Source: Haliotis asinina (lineage: Eukaryota; Mollusca; Gastropoda; Lepetellida; Haliotidae). Taken from it: 64,000 bases of DNA. Position 1 is the first letter of the stretch, and each line of letters begins with the position of its first letter. The position numbers and the translations under genes were made by a program. The notes under the pieces were generated by a model. It made no database searches. It was not told the origin of the DNA and saw nothing but the letters and a program-made list of their open reading frames with translations. Shown piece after piece: positions 10,997-21,584 of the stretch. Location: assembly GCF_037392515.1 (NCBI RefSeq), contig NC_090283.1, positions 21,120,001-21,184,000 on the forward strand, read 5' to 3'.

Positions 10997-12430
10997 TTTT
11001 TAGGTGCGGTTATATAAAAAATGACTTACTCTACTAACTACGGGGAACCAGCTGCTAACCGTATGCAGATGAAATGCATAAGCATCATACATCAAATTGC
11101 TGCAAAGCAGGGCTTGATGTAAGAGATGTTAACCTACTTGCAGCAGGTGCAGTGTAAGATAAGAGCCTAGCTGCAACAGCTACATACCAGTTGCAATGTA
11201 GTGTGCTATTACTGTTAAAACATCAAAGGTTTCATGCTTCCCTGATAAAATATCCATGAAACAATAGCAACACAGCAACACCATAGCAACACAGCGATAC
11301 CTGTTGATTTACTCCTCAAAAATTGACTTGCACCTTGTGCAAGTTACACTCATAACTAGGTTGCACGGTGTAATATTGGGTTGCACCATGTGCAAGCAAC
11401 AAAGCACTAAACTGAGCCCTGCATGCACAAACAGGGCATGCACAAATATTGTGCATGAAAACAGCTGTGTTTTGGTGACAAGTTTTGTTAAGAATTCAAC
11501 AATTCTTATCAATTGTTGAACGTAACGTATGACAATAATCTCTTCAATGTTACAAATTTGTTTACAATACGTCAGTGTAAGTGTAAACAGTACCCTTGAG
11601 CAGCGACGTATACTTGGCAAAGTCTATTTCAGAACAGTTGACTGAAGGAAGTGGGTACATTTACAGTATTGAGTCTCAACTTTTGATGGTATGTATGTTT
11701 CATACATTGTTTACAAAGATGACTAGCAAACCTGGTTTACAATCAAATAAAAAGAGGTAGGTGTTGGCTCACCTCCCTAGTTGGTCATTCTGTATATCAT
11801 TCAGCAGCTGAAGCCTTATCTGCTACTACACATAGCAGCCACAGGAATATGCAATTATGAATATGATATGGACTATTACAAAACATGATGCTCCAGCTTG
11901 ACATGTCAGTCAATGAAGTATTTGTTACGTTACCATGGTTACTAGACATTTATCAACAAAGTTAATCCAATTACCATAATTACATGTCAAAACAAAATAT
12001 ATGTTTCAAATCAAGTCCACTGATGTCATACAAATACAATTTGAAATGTTTACATAACTCTCAGGATAAATTTCAGACATCTGAGAAAGATCTTTAAATA
12101 TTTTTTTATCCTTGCAAGAAAACTAGCTGTTGATATTTATTCTGAGAACTGGGGCATACTAAAATGATGTCAACCAAACAAGTCATCCTGACCATACAAT
12201 ACATTATGTCACCTCCATATAAAATGTTTTAATTTAATTGGTCAATGACTCTTTAACAAGTTGACAACTGAAAAAAATATTACCCGCTGCCATGATAACT
12301 GCCAAACTATCCTGTGTATCACTAACAATCATATGACATCATAATATGACAAGTGTTCCCTCTCACAAATATCCTGCAGATTCGCAGTAACCAACCTGCC
12401 AATCCCCATATCTGACTGCATCTGTCACAA
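10997..12430. other. Gene-free interval with GTGCAA-rich stretch
   Basis: No gene was seen. Around 11325-11470 short GTGCAA/TTGCAC words recur (TTGCACCTTGTGCAAG, GGTTGCACCATGTGCAAG, GTGCATG), giving small palindromes. Their function is unknown. Confidence 0.45.
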
Positions 12431-12660
12431 TGACTTTGTCTGAAGTTGTTATATGTGGCATGTGACACTTGTTTGCTGTTTATAAATCTTACATTTGTTA
12501 TTATATAATAATTTCAATGTCAATTATAAGAAATGTTAAATCAGAAACATGTGTTTACTCTTGTTCTGTGGGTCCCGAGAATTTTCAGTGGGTCAGACAG
12601 ACATCAGAAACTTACAGGACCCAATGTCCTGTTAATTTGAAACACCATTCGTGAACACAA
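12431..12660 (+). repeat. Dispersed repeat copy 2
   Basis: Second copy of the repeat at 2030-2260. It carries the same ACAGGACccaatGTCCTGT palindrome and has small indels in the AT-rich middle. Confidence 0.8.
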
Positions 12661-13413
12661 TTATGACAAGCATGGGCTGCTGAAAATCAATTTAATGGGT
12701 ACTGTTGTATGCTGTTATAGTAGCAGTATTTAACAAACCACCCAAATAGGTATGTTCTATTCCACTGCTGAGAGTTTACCATAAATCACTGTTATCAGTA
12801 GAATGACATAATGAGGATTATTATTACCCCACTATTGGCTGAGCTTGTTTCACAAGTCTAATCCACAAAGCTTTCGTAAAATTACTAGCTGCCGTAGTGC
12901 TACAAATATTTTGTGGATCAGGAATCAGGATCCTGAACAACTTTTACCACACTCTAAGTTTGTATAAATGACAAAAGACAGATACTGTGGTGAGAAACAA
13001 AGTCTAAACGTATCTATTCACCTTCATAATCATAGATGGGTCACCAAAAATTGTTTTCACGTTTTCTACAACTTGTTCACACATAAAGGACAAAAGTTTC
13101 TTTCTTTTAATTTGTACGTGTTCATTTATCTTTTACTCAAATCTATTACCCGTCACTCATTTTCCTGAAGCACGACTTTATTCCACTAATATCTTCCAGA
13201 AAACATTACCTTTCTTGTTTCCGAGTCGGAGCTTGCATAACATCTTTGAACAGCCGTGTGTGAAGAACTGCGGTGAAAGATCAATGGAAAGATTTTTAAA
13301 ATGCGTGTATATTTTTAAATATTTATGCCATTTACATATACTGATAAGATTTGTGGCTACATGACAAATCGAGGAACAATGAAAGATACTATTAATCTAA
13401 ATCAGTCATATAA
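12661..13413. other. Gene-free interval
   Basis: No supported feature. Any further exons of a gene starting at 13683 would lie here or beyond, but none was recognised. Confidence 0.4.
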
Positions 13414-13683
13414 CTAAGGTCCAAACGTGGGGTCAAAGTCCAACTCTGAAAACAGTCTGCTAGCCAGCGGCATGAGTTTGACGTTTGGTGTGACCGATTT
13501 CAGAATCCATGAAAAGAACAAGTTGGAACCATAAAGATCATACCCAACAGCCTTCAGCAATGACTGCTTCCCTACAGCATCCCAAATCTTCACGAAATTT
13601 CTGGCAGAACGCAACATTTTCGACTCAGTCCTCTGTGTGCCTCCAACAAGTTTACACGGAAAGTGAACTTTGTCGGTCACCAA
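13414..13683 (-). CDS. Unrecognised small ORF or first exon, possibly mitochondrial
   Basis: An 89-codon frame with an internal Met (MLRSARNFVKIWDAVGKQSL) in a good start context (gaaaATGt). The composition looks coding and the upstream 60 bp look like a promoter (ETS site and DR1 element). A basic, amphipathic start after that Met would suit a mitochondrial protein. The stretch VGYDLYGSNLFF faintly recalls the VGTDxFGNKYY block of the complex I assembly factor NDUFAF2, but what follows does not. I do not claim that identity. Whether the frame ends at its TAG or is spliced is unknown, and no clear GTRAGT donor was found. It could also be a chance ORF. Confidence 0.35.
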   Translation of the reverse strand: MVTDKVHFPCKLVGGTQRTESKMLRSARNFVKIWDAVGKQSLLKAVGYDLYGSNLFFSWILKSVTPNVKLMPLASRLFSELDFDPTFGP

Positions 13684-13710
13684 GCATGCGCTTTATCCGT
13701 CTGTGATGAA

Positions 13711-13737
13711 ACTTCCGGTTCTCATGACCTTTGAACT
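13711..13737 (-). promoter_or_regulatory. Candidate promoter: ETS site plus DR1 nuclear-receptor element
   Basis: ACTTCCGGTT (13711-13720) is an ETS-type site. TGACCTTTGAACT (13725-13737) is, on the minus strand, AGTTCA-A-AGGTCA, a perfect DR1 of the kind bound by HNF4, RXR or PPAR relatives. Both lie 28-54 bp upstream of the minus-strand ATG at 13683. Confidence 0.4.
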
Positions 13738-13740
13738 TTG

Positions 13741-14989
13741 TAACAGCAGGCTAAAGTGTATACAGTTTTCGCTTACGTATTATTGCCTCTGTGACCGCTT
13801 CGCCCCCTCAGGGGAGCGCGTTCGTTCACGTACTGCGAAGTGTTATTTAATCAAAACATCAACACCCTTGTGTAACACACAAACCAATTTTCCACGGTTG
13901 CATAAACCTCGTGAATGTTACGTAAAGTGGGCATTACGTATGTATGTATAGTGTTGCGTACAGTGAAAGTGCAGTTCACATACGTTTAATCTTATCAGTG
14001 ACCTTTGTATTTACTGACTCTACACAAGTATGCAGAGTACATTCGTTATTGATTCATACTATGTACACAAAATGGCATTGTACACGACTTTCTATTTGAA
14101 TAAGATTCCACTCATTATGTGATAACATTTAAGTTATCGAACTTTTCATACATGCAAAATAGCCTGGTTTATGCTTCACGCTTTGTGGAACGCTCAAGTT
14201 CTCTTGTTATATATGGATGCATGGTTGCTTGGTTGACTCCATTCCCTGCGGACGACGGTTGACTCGTGGTTGGAATTGGTAAAAAGTGACAGACCTGTCT
14301 TCAAGACAGTTTTGTGAATAGTGTGTGAAATATGGTTCGAAGGCCTACATTTCAAAATGAAAAAAAGTAGGATAGTCTGGCTGTTCCCGAAAAAATGTTT
14401 GCTCTCTAGAACAGCACAAGACAAACTTGGGTGCAAATATCAGCTTAAACCGTATGAAAAACACAATATGCATATCATTCCTCAATCAGCAATCATTGAA
14501 TATAGACTGTACAGTCGGAAAGGGAACAGATCAAAATAGCCACACAAAAAAGTCAAAATGGCCACACAGAAAAGTTAAAATGGCCATACATTGTTTTATT
14601 AGTTTTTAATGCTCATGACATTTGTATTATTTGATATCAAAAGTGTGAAAATGACAAAAGAAGCTATATCACACAAAACGTGTTTCCTCCTTCATACTTA
14701 GAGGTGTTATTTCAAGGCCCTTTGATCATTTGGTAGTGTTATTAGGTATCACTTTTAACGGTTCGATGGGTACCAGAACCCTTTGAAGTTCGTAAACTGG
14801 TTCCCGGCTCCATTTACGTGTCGTCGTTAACTTGCTTTACATGTAAGATGGCACACAAGCACGTGAAACAGCACGTTTTACTACACGTTAATCGTACTCA
14901 AGCGAAGTGTAATTCCCAACAACCAATAAATATGTGTGGAAATTGTACACTTGCGTTTCATGCGTGAGTTAAGTATGATTTTTGTGCGT
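13741..14989. other. Gene-free interval
   Basis: No gene was seen. At 14529-14588 a roughly 20-bp motif (aaagtcaaaatggccacaca) recurs three times in tandem with changes. Otherwise unremarkable. Confidence 0.45.
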
Positions 14990-16712
14990 GACATTGTATA
15001 TGTGACTTTAGTTCTGTCACATTGTCCTCCGTGTACAACAAAATTGTGACCTCCATGTGAGGCATATACATGTGACAGTTTCACTTCAATGTGACAGTCT
15101 GTCCTCCATGTCACATTGTGTTATCTCCGCGTGACTATTAGGTGTGACACTTTCACTTCCTTGTGGCCTGATTATGTAACAGTGTGACATCTATGTATTC
15201 CACATATATACGACAACGTGAAACCTCCATATGCCACAGTGTAATCTCCATATGTGACATTGTGTAGCCTCCACAATCGACACTATGTACCCTCCACATG
15301 CTACATTGTGTAACCCTCATGTGATATTGCATAACTTCCATGTGAGATGTAACGTCCACATGCGACACTCATTAACCTCCATATGTGACGCTGTGTAATC
15401 TCCACATGCATTACTGTGTAACATCAAGCTGTGAGACTGTACAAACGTCATACACGAGATTGTGTAACCTCAATATGTAACCTCCATATATGACACACTG
15501 TAACCTGCTCATGCAACGCTGAGTAACTTACATACGTGACACTGTGTAACTTCCACGTGACAGTGTGATATCCACATGCAATACTGTGTAACCTCCATAA
15601 AGTGACACTGAGAAACCTTCGCATGACACCATGAAACCTCCATATGCGACACTGTGTAACCTACGTATGAGAGACTGTGCAACCATCATTGTAATACTGA
15701 GAAACCTCCATGTGTGACATGTGTAACCTCCATGATGTGACACTGAGAAACTTTGGTATGTGACATTATGTAACCTCCATATGTGACATTGTGTAACCTC
15801 TATATGTGACACTGTGTAACCTCTATATGTGACACTGTGTAGCCTCCACATGTGACACTGTGTAACCTCTATATGTGACACTGAGTAACCTCCACATGTG
15901 ACACTGTGTAACGTATCAGTGAGATACTGTGTAACCTCCATGTGAAACTGTGTAGCCTTCATATGTGACACTGTGTAACCTCTATATGTGACACTGTGTA
16001 ACCTCCACATGTGACACTGTGTAACCTCTATATGTGACACTGTGTAACCTGCACATGTGACACTGTGTAACCTCCACATGTGACACTGTGTAACCTCCAC
16101 ATGTGACACTGTGTAACATATCTGTGAGATACTGTGTAACCTCCATGTGAAACTCTGTAGCCTTCATATGTGACACTGTGTAACCTCCACATGTGACACT
16201 GTGTAACGTATCAGTGAGATACTGTGTAACCTCCATGTGAAACTGTGTAGCCTTCATATGTGACACTGTGTAACCTCCACATGTGACACTGTGTAACCTC
16301 TATATGTGACACTGTGTAACCTCCACATGTGACACTGTGTAACCTCTATATGTGACACTGTGTAACCTGCACATGTGACACTGTGTAACCTCCACATGTG
16401 ACACTGTGTAACCTCCACATGTGACACTGTGTAACATATCTGTGAGATACTGTGTAACCTCCATGTGAAACTCTGTAGCCTTCATATGTGACACTGTGTA
16501 ACCTCCACATGTGACACTGTGTAACCTCTATATGTGACATTGTGTAACCTCCATGTGAAACTGTGTAACCTTCATATGTGACACTGTGTAACCTCTATAT
16601 GTGACACTGTGTAACCTCTATATGTGACACTGTGTAACCTCTATATGTGACATTGTGTAACCTCCATGTGAAACTGTGTAACCTTCATATGTGACACTGT
16701 AATCTTCACGCT
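14990..16712 (+). repeat. Minisatellite, 23-bp unit (TGTGACACTGTGTAACCTCC), about 1.7 kb
   Basis: More than 60 copies of a 23-bp unit, TGTGACACTGTGTAACCTCC plus ACA or variants (ctata, atg). The 5' third (to about 15700) is badly diverged and the 3' part is nearly uniform, so homogenisation is active at one side. Because 23 is not a multiple of 3, all three minus-strand frames give the same 23-residue repeat, which produces long artefact ORFs such as 15528-16109. A block with the variant ACATATCTGTGAG is repeated 318 bp apart (16116 and 16434), showing a higher-order duplication. Confidence 0.95.
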
Positions 16713-16733
16713 CAACCAACATGTAACATCACT

Positions 16734-16893
16734 GGTGGGGTAGTCTAGTGGTTAAGTTGTTTGCTTGTCATGCTGAGGGCCCAGGTTCGTTTCCCCACAT
16801 AGGTATATTGTGTGGAGGCCATTTCTGGTGTCCTGCGCCACGATATTACTGGAATATTGCAAAAGCGGCATAAAACACAACCTGCTCACTCAT
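16734..16893 (+). mobile_element. SINE-T copy (tRNA-derived SINE)
   Basis: The tRNA-like head GGTGGGGTAGTCTAGTGG with the T-loop word GGTTCGTTTCC is followed by the family body (CATTTCTGGTGTCC, ATATTACTGGAATATTGC) and a decayed tail. Confidence 0.85.
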
Positions 16894-16960
16894 GTGACTC
16901 ACCCTTCAAGGGTTAGCACTGCTTTTTTATGCTTGTGGCAACAGATGATCCAAAGAAGTG

Positions 16961-17116
16961 GAGTGGAGTGGAGTATGGTTTATGCTACCTTTAGATATAT
17001 TCCAGCAATATCAAGGCAAGGGACACCAGAAGTGAGCTTCACACACTATGGGGAAACAAACCAGGGTCTTTGGCGTGACAAGCAAATGCTTCAACCACTA
17101 GGCTACCACATCGACC
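16961..17116 (-). mobile_element. SINE-T copy, inverted
   Basis: Body word ATATTCCAGCAATATC and, at the head end, ACCACTAGGCTACCACATCG (reverse complement of the A-box region). It is arranged tail to tail with the copy at 16734. Confidence 0.8.
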
Positions 17117-17215
17117 CACAATAGAAGAAAAAAACAGTATAACATGCTATGATCAACACTGGCCTTTATTCAACACCAAAATAGCAATGAAACAAGTTTG
17201 GTTTGTTTCTTGTTC

Positions 17216-17415
17216 AACATCATTCTCTTCAAAATTCCAGCTACAAGTCAGACTGTAAATCATTACATCTGGATAAGATGATCCAGTGATTGACTTCATG
17301 AGCATCGATCTATGCAGATGGGATGTGTCAACTAAGTTGGCAAGCTTGACCACTCATCCCTCTTACAAGAAGCATGGGATAATGACGATCAATTCTCACC
17401 CGGATCTTCACAGGT
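17216..17415 (-). mobile_element. SINE-L copy, diverged
   Basis: It retains AAAATTCCAGCTA, GATCCAGTGATTGAC, TGAGCATCGATCTATGCAG and CGGATCTTCACAGG in family order. Confidence 0.75.
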
Positions 17416-17786
17416 TCCTTGTTTATAGCTGGAGGTGCACACTGGCCTGTTAGAGCACCCATGCATACCCATAAAAATCCACACATATCATTTTACATAT
17501 GAAAAAGCCAACAGATGATTGCATCAAACCAAGGTTAATATATTCAGGCTGCCATGTGCACATACAAAAAACTGTATCTGCCACATAATCCAAAATCTAT
17601 CTGAAAGATTGAGACAATGAAGAACATAACTTTACAGGCATGGAAGTTCTGCACCTTCTAGTGTTTCATGTCAAGTGTATCCCTTTTTGTATGCAAAAAT
17701 GTATATTTAACTTAAATGCCTTTGTTTACATCTTGTCTTTTGGTCAATGCATAATAACTTAAATTTTTAAATAAGCCTTTTTCTAA

Positions 17787-17792
17787 TTTATT
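17787..17792 (-). terminator. Candidate poly(A) signal of the zinc-finger gene
   Basis: AATAAA on the minus strand, 7 bp after the TAG stop. It is very close to the stop, so the real 3' end may use a signal further downstream. Confidence 0.4.
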
Positions 17793-17798
17793 TTAAAA

Positions 17799-20700
17799 CT
17801 AACTTTTTATGCTACTGGCTTGTACATTCTCAGAGTTCTTTTCATGAGACTTGACATGCTTCATAAAATAATCCTTCCTGATAAACCCTTCCCCACACAC
17901 ATCACACACAAAGTCCACCTCACCCGTGTGAGTCTTCATATGCCGTTTCAAATGTACCGTTGTCGAGAAAGACTTGTCGCACAGCTTACAGTAAATTGTT
18001 ATATCATTATGAATTCTTCGGTGTGACCGTAGTGTTTCAACATATCCAAATCGGAGTCCACAGTCTTCGCACTTGTATGGTTTTTCACCTGTGTGAGTAC
18101 GCTTGTGTCTCTTCAGCTGTGTTGACTGACCAAACGTCTTTTTACATTGTTCACACTGAAAAGGCTTTTCTTCATTGTGGATTCTTTGATGCCTCACCAA
18201 ACTACATTTATGGGGAAACGCTTTTCCACACAGCTCACATTTATGCTTTCGTTCTGAACTGTGAGAGATCATGTGAGATCTTAACGCACTTTTTTCAATG
18301 AAGGCCTTATCACACATTGTGCAAGGATACGGTCTCTCACCTGTATGGACTCTTTTGTGTATAATCAATGTCGAGCGGTGAGTAAATCCTGAGCCGCAGT
18401 ACTCACAAGTGAATTTTTTCAGATTAATGTGGGTAAGTTGGTGGTTGTACAAAGCTGTTGCTGTCACGAATGTTTTATCACAGATTTTACAAATAAATTC
18501 ATCAATGTCATCATGACCTTTCATATGCTGTTTTAGTTCACTTGCCGTCTTACTTGCAAAATCACAAGCGACACATCGAAATGGTGTCTTGTGCTGATCC
18601 CTATGAATTTTCAGTTCTTCTCGAGTTTCAAAGTCAATATCACATCTTCGACATTTCCATGTTTTATGAATTTTCATGTGTTTTTTCAGAAGTTTATTAC
18701 AATCAAACCTCTGTCCACATGTTTCACACTTGAAATGATCTTCACTTGTGTGAATTTTAGAATGACTAGACAGACCTGCTACATCCTTGAACTCATCCGA
18801 ACAAACATCACACTTGTATTGTTTTCCATGACTCTTTTTACAATGATTCTGCAACCATTTCAAGGACTTGTAGCTCTTATCACACTCTGTACAAGGAAAT
18901 TTTGTTTCCTCGTGGGACATCATGTGTGTCTTTATCACTGCTTCTGCAATGCAGGTAAAGTCGCAATTCGCACACTCGTACATTGTCTCGTGAACGACCT
19001 TATGTTCCATCAGTTCCGTTCTGGTTTCAAAACTTTCACTGCAACTTCTACACTTCCATCGCTTATGAATCTTCAAATGGATCCTCATATCTATTAACTT
19101 TGAAAATCTTTTCCCACATTTCTTGCACCCAAATCTTTGTTTCTTGACGTGCAGTTTAGAATGCGCATCAAGGCTAATTTGTTTTCCGAACTGCTTTGCA
19201 CAAATTTTGCATTTATATGTCACCCCATGCTTCTTTCGCTTATGACTTTCCAAGCATTTTGAGCTTGTGAATGTCTTCTCACACAGCTTACACTGAAACT
19301 GTTTATTCCCTTCGTGGGTCTGTAAGTGAACGTTCAAACTAATGGCCTCGGTGAAGGTTTGTTCACACACCCCACATTCGAAGTTAATCTCGGGAATTTC
19401 TCGATGGTCATCCACATGATCTTTGAGCTTGTCCCTCTCACTGAAAACTTTTTCGCAAATTCCACATTCAAAGTAGACACTGCTTTTGCACTCGTGAGAC
19501 TTAAACCGACCAACTGATGTAAATGTCTTACAGCATGTCGCACACTGAAGTTCACCATTCTGATTGTGGAGTTTCAAGTGCGTATTCAGTTTGTCTTCCT
19601 TAGAAAAATACTTTTCACACACCTTACATGAACAGGATTCAGAATTTGATACAGAATTTGGTGGTATCTTCCTGGACCTTGTTGAACAAATTCTAACTTC
19701 TCTAACATGGGATTTCAAATTCTTCTTTAATCGCTTTGCAGGCAGTGGCGAGTCCATTTCTTCTTCCTTGAGCTTTCCTCTTCTTCTTTTAAATGATGAC
19801 CAGTCTTTCATGCCACAAAAAACTTCATTAACAGGCAAGTCAGGTTCTGTTTTGATGACAGCTGCCATGAAAGTGTCTGTTTCACATGCGTTTTCATCAC
19901 ACACCTTAACACCATCATCAACAATCTTTCTGGAACTAGCTTCACCTTCTGGACCAAGGTCACCATGATGGCATAAGGTCATATCTTGACCTTGACCTGT
20001 CTTCAAGGACTCTGTATTTCGAACACAATATTCCTTTGTACAGTCCTGTGATGTTTTGTGAGATGAAATGTGGTGAAATCTTTTCTCATATTTTGTTGAC
20101 ACACAGTTTGACTCAGGACCAGTTTCATTAGCATTGATGTTAGCTGTAACGCTGCATGGAGCAGGTGAATTCTCTTCAGGAACACCATCATCATTGTCAT
20201 CCTGGGACCCCATAGAAAGATCTGAAGCAATATCATCATGTAAGGCCTGAGAGATTGAAGGATTTCTTCCAGAAATATTACTTCCTTCGGTGAATTCATC
20301 TACTTCATCGTCAGTGTCCTTCCTCTGATAATGATTGCTGTGACTGACATTTTGTATCAGTTCCTGATCTGTAGACTTTAAATCAACAATGTCCTTAAGG
20401 ACACAAGAATTTCTGAGGAATTTTATAGCAAGTTGTGAAGGGCTGCCATCTGCAGACACAGTCTGTAAACAGTCCACCAGATTACCATGATTTTGAAGGA
20501 CCTTTCCTTCCAGTTGTATTTTCCTGTCAACTCCAGAATCTAATTCAACACTGTCTGCAGTGTCATTATTAACAATCTCCCCTCTCTTGCTTCCTTCATC
20601 AACCACCAATTTGTCACTACTGAGACTGGCACCACCCACAGAGTTAGCCCCAGCAACATCTACTGGTGTGACAGTATGAACCACCTTGGGCCTCACACCA

Positions 20701-21407
20701 TCAGCTCTCCCAGGGAGTCCATCAGATGGCAAAGAGATGTCAAAAAGACTGTGATCAGATCCATCATACCGGTAGCTAAGTGTTTGATTTTTACCTTCAG
20801 GATCCTTTAAGCCTACATCCTTCACAACTTCACCAGCCTCACTTTCCCAACCTGCTTGAACATCTTTACCCTGCCTCTTCAACCCATTGTTAAGATTTCC
20901 CTGACATCCCTTTTCATGATCTTCACACACAGTTGTTTCCTTTAATGAATTTTCTCCCATTTCCGGATCCCTTAAGCCTACATCCTTCACATTAACGACC
21001 TCACTTTCCTGACCTGCTTGAACATCTCTACCCTGCATCATCAACTCATCATTTGGAATTCCCTCACATCTCCCATAATCCTCATCCACTGCAGCTGTTT
21101 CTTGCGATAAATTTACATCTGCAGCAAAGATAAATATGGCATCACGATACCTCGTCTTGTGCATGGAAGGAACAGTGGTGCCATCCAGCAACACGACAGG
21201 AAGCTCGGAATCTGTACCAACATCAATGCTTTCAGCTTCATCTAGGCTGTGCCTCACGTTTTCTTTATCAACAGATCTTGCTTGCAGCCTTGGAGTGTCC
21301 AATGATCCTGGACAGACAGTGTCCTGGGTGAGTTCTTGACGTCTGCAGCTGTCTGTGATGGTCCTCATGGATGATCTGCAACCAGGGGTTGGATCCATCA
21401 GTACCAT
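17799..21407 (-). CDS. C2H2 zinc-finger protein, 22 fingers (probable DNA-binding transcription factor)
   Basis: A 1202-residue nuclear protein. Residues 1-590 lack a known domain (no KRAB, SCAN, BTB or ZAD seen) and are acidic and Ser/Asp-rich, so probably disordered. A basic patch near 540-565 (KRRRGKLKEEE then PAKRLKKNLK) suits a bipartite nuclear signal. From about 593 to 1187 there are 22 C2H2 fingers; finger 2 is atypical (SHEC instead of the second His). Classic TGEKPYKC/TGERPYPC linkers occur only in the C-terminal fingers, so that part is the likeliest DNA-binding block. Fingers 5-9 and 10-14 are an internal duplication. A second, roughly 40-residue, duplication lies in the N-terminal part around QGRDVQAGQESEVV and QGKDVQAGWESEAG. 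The start was chosen because ccacgATGG is a strong context and an in-frame TGA lies 9 bases upstream. The whole CDS is in one exon. I cannot assign an orthologue. Confidence 0.92.
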   Translation of the reverse strand: MVLMDPTPGCRSSMRTITDSCRRQELTQDTVCPGSLDTPRLQARSVDKENVRHSLDEAESIDVGTDSELPVVLLDGTTVPSMHKTRYRDAIFIFAADVNLSQETAAVDEDYGRCEGIPNDELMMQGRDVQAGQESEVVNVKDVGLRDPEMGENSLKETTVCEDHEKGCQGNLNNGLKRQGKDVQAGWESEAGEVVKDVGLKDPEGKNQTLSYRYDGSDHSLFDISLPSDGLPGRADGVRPKVVHTVTPVDVAGANSVGGASLSSDKLVVDEGSKRGEIVNNDTADSVELDSGVDRKIQLEGKVLQNHGNLVDCLQTVSADGSPSQLAIKFLRNSCVLKDIVDLKSTDQELIQNVSHSNHYQRKDTDDEVDEFTEGSNISGRNPSISQALHDDIASDLSMGSQDDNDDGVPEENSPAPCSVTANINANETGPESNCVSTKYEKRFHHISSHKTSQDCTKEYCVRNTESLKTGQGQDMTLCHHGDLGPEGEASSRKIVDDGVKVCDENACETDTFMAAVIKTEPDLPVNEVFCGMKDWSSFKRRRGKLKEEEMDSPLPAKRLKKNLKSHVREVRICSTRSRKIPPNSVSNSESCSCKVCEKYFSKEDKLNTHLKLHNQNGELQCATCCKTFTSVGRFKSHECKSSVYFECGICEKVFSERDKLKDHVDDHREIPEINFECGVCEQTFTEAISLNVHLQTHEGNKQFQCKLCEKTFTSSKCLESHKRKKHGVTYKCKICAKQFGKQISLDAHSKLHVKKQRFGCKKCGKRFSKLIDMRIHLKIHKRWKCRSCSESFETRTELMEHKVVHETMYECANCDFTCIAEAVIKTHMMSHEETKFPCTECDKSYKSLKWLQNHCKKSHGKQYKCDVCSDEFKDVAGLSSHSKIHTSEDHFKCETCGQRFDCNKLLKKHMKIHKTWKCRRCDIDFETREELKIHRDQHKTPFRCVACDFASKTASELKQHMKGHDDIDEFICKICDKTFVTATALYNHQLTHINLKKFTCEYCGSGFTHRSTLIIHKRVHTGERPYPCTMCDKAFIEKSALRSHMISHSSERKHKCELCGKAFPHKCSLVRHQRIHNEEKPFQCEQCKKTFGQSTQLKRHKRTHTGEKPYKCEDCGLRFGYVETLRSHRRIHNDITIYCKLCDKSFSTTVHLKRHMKTHTGEVDFVCDVCGEGFIRKDYFMKHVKSHEKNSENVQASSIKS

Positions 21408-21413
21408 CGTGGC

Positions 21414-21503
21414 TCACCATGTGTCATAGTGTAGAATGCTGGAACTGTATCTCATCCCGGTTTGGACTATGATGGCAGGAGTTTCTTGTGCATTGTGCTC
21501 CAT
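21414..21503 (-). CDS. Upstream ORF in the zinc-finger gene leader (29 codons)
   Basis: An ATG at 21503 opens 29 codons in the same frame as the main ORF and ends at a TGA 6 bases before the main ATG (MEHNAQETPAIIVQTG...). Another ATG at about 21420 overlaps the main start out of frame. Such a leader would be expected to lower translation of the main ORF. It could instead be the N-terminus of the protein in an allele lacking the TGA. Confidence 0.35.
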   Translation of the reverse strand: MEHNAQETPAIIVQTGMRYSSSILHYDTW

Positions 21504-21529
21504 CTAGGTTATGCAACTCCAAACCAACA

Positions 21530-21550
21530 TCTGTAACGAGAAAAAAAACA
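21530..21550 (-). other. 3' splice site (acceptor) upstream of the zinc-finger CDS
   Basis: On the minus strand a pyrimidine run (CCTGTTTTTTTTCTCG) is followed by TTACAG and then ATGTTGG, a near-ideal acceptor. The CDS exon would begin at 21530 and carry about 120 bp of 5' UTR. Confidence 0.6.
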
Positions 21551-21584
21551 GGTTGTGAAATAGGACTCTTGCAGTGAGAATGAT

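Noticed and set aside
15528-16540. Long minus-strand ORFs (up to 193 codons) rich in MSHVEVTQCHM-type repeats
   Set aside because: They are a product of the 23-bp minisatellite, which lacks stops in all three frames. The same peptide appears in overlapping frames.
18591-19097. 168-codon plus-strand ORF
   Set aside because: Antisense shadow of the zinc-finger array. Regular Cys/His codons on the minus strand explain the open frame.
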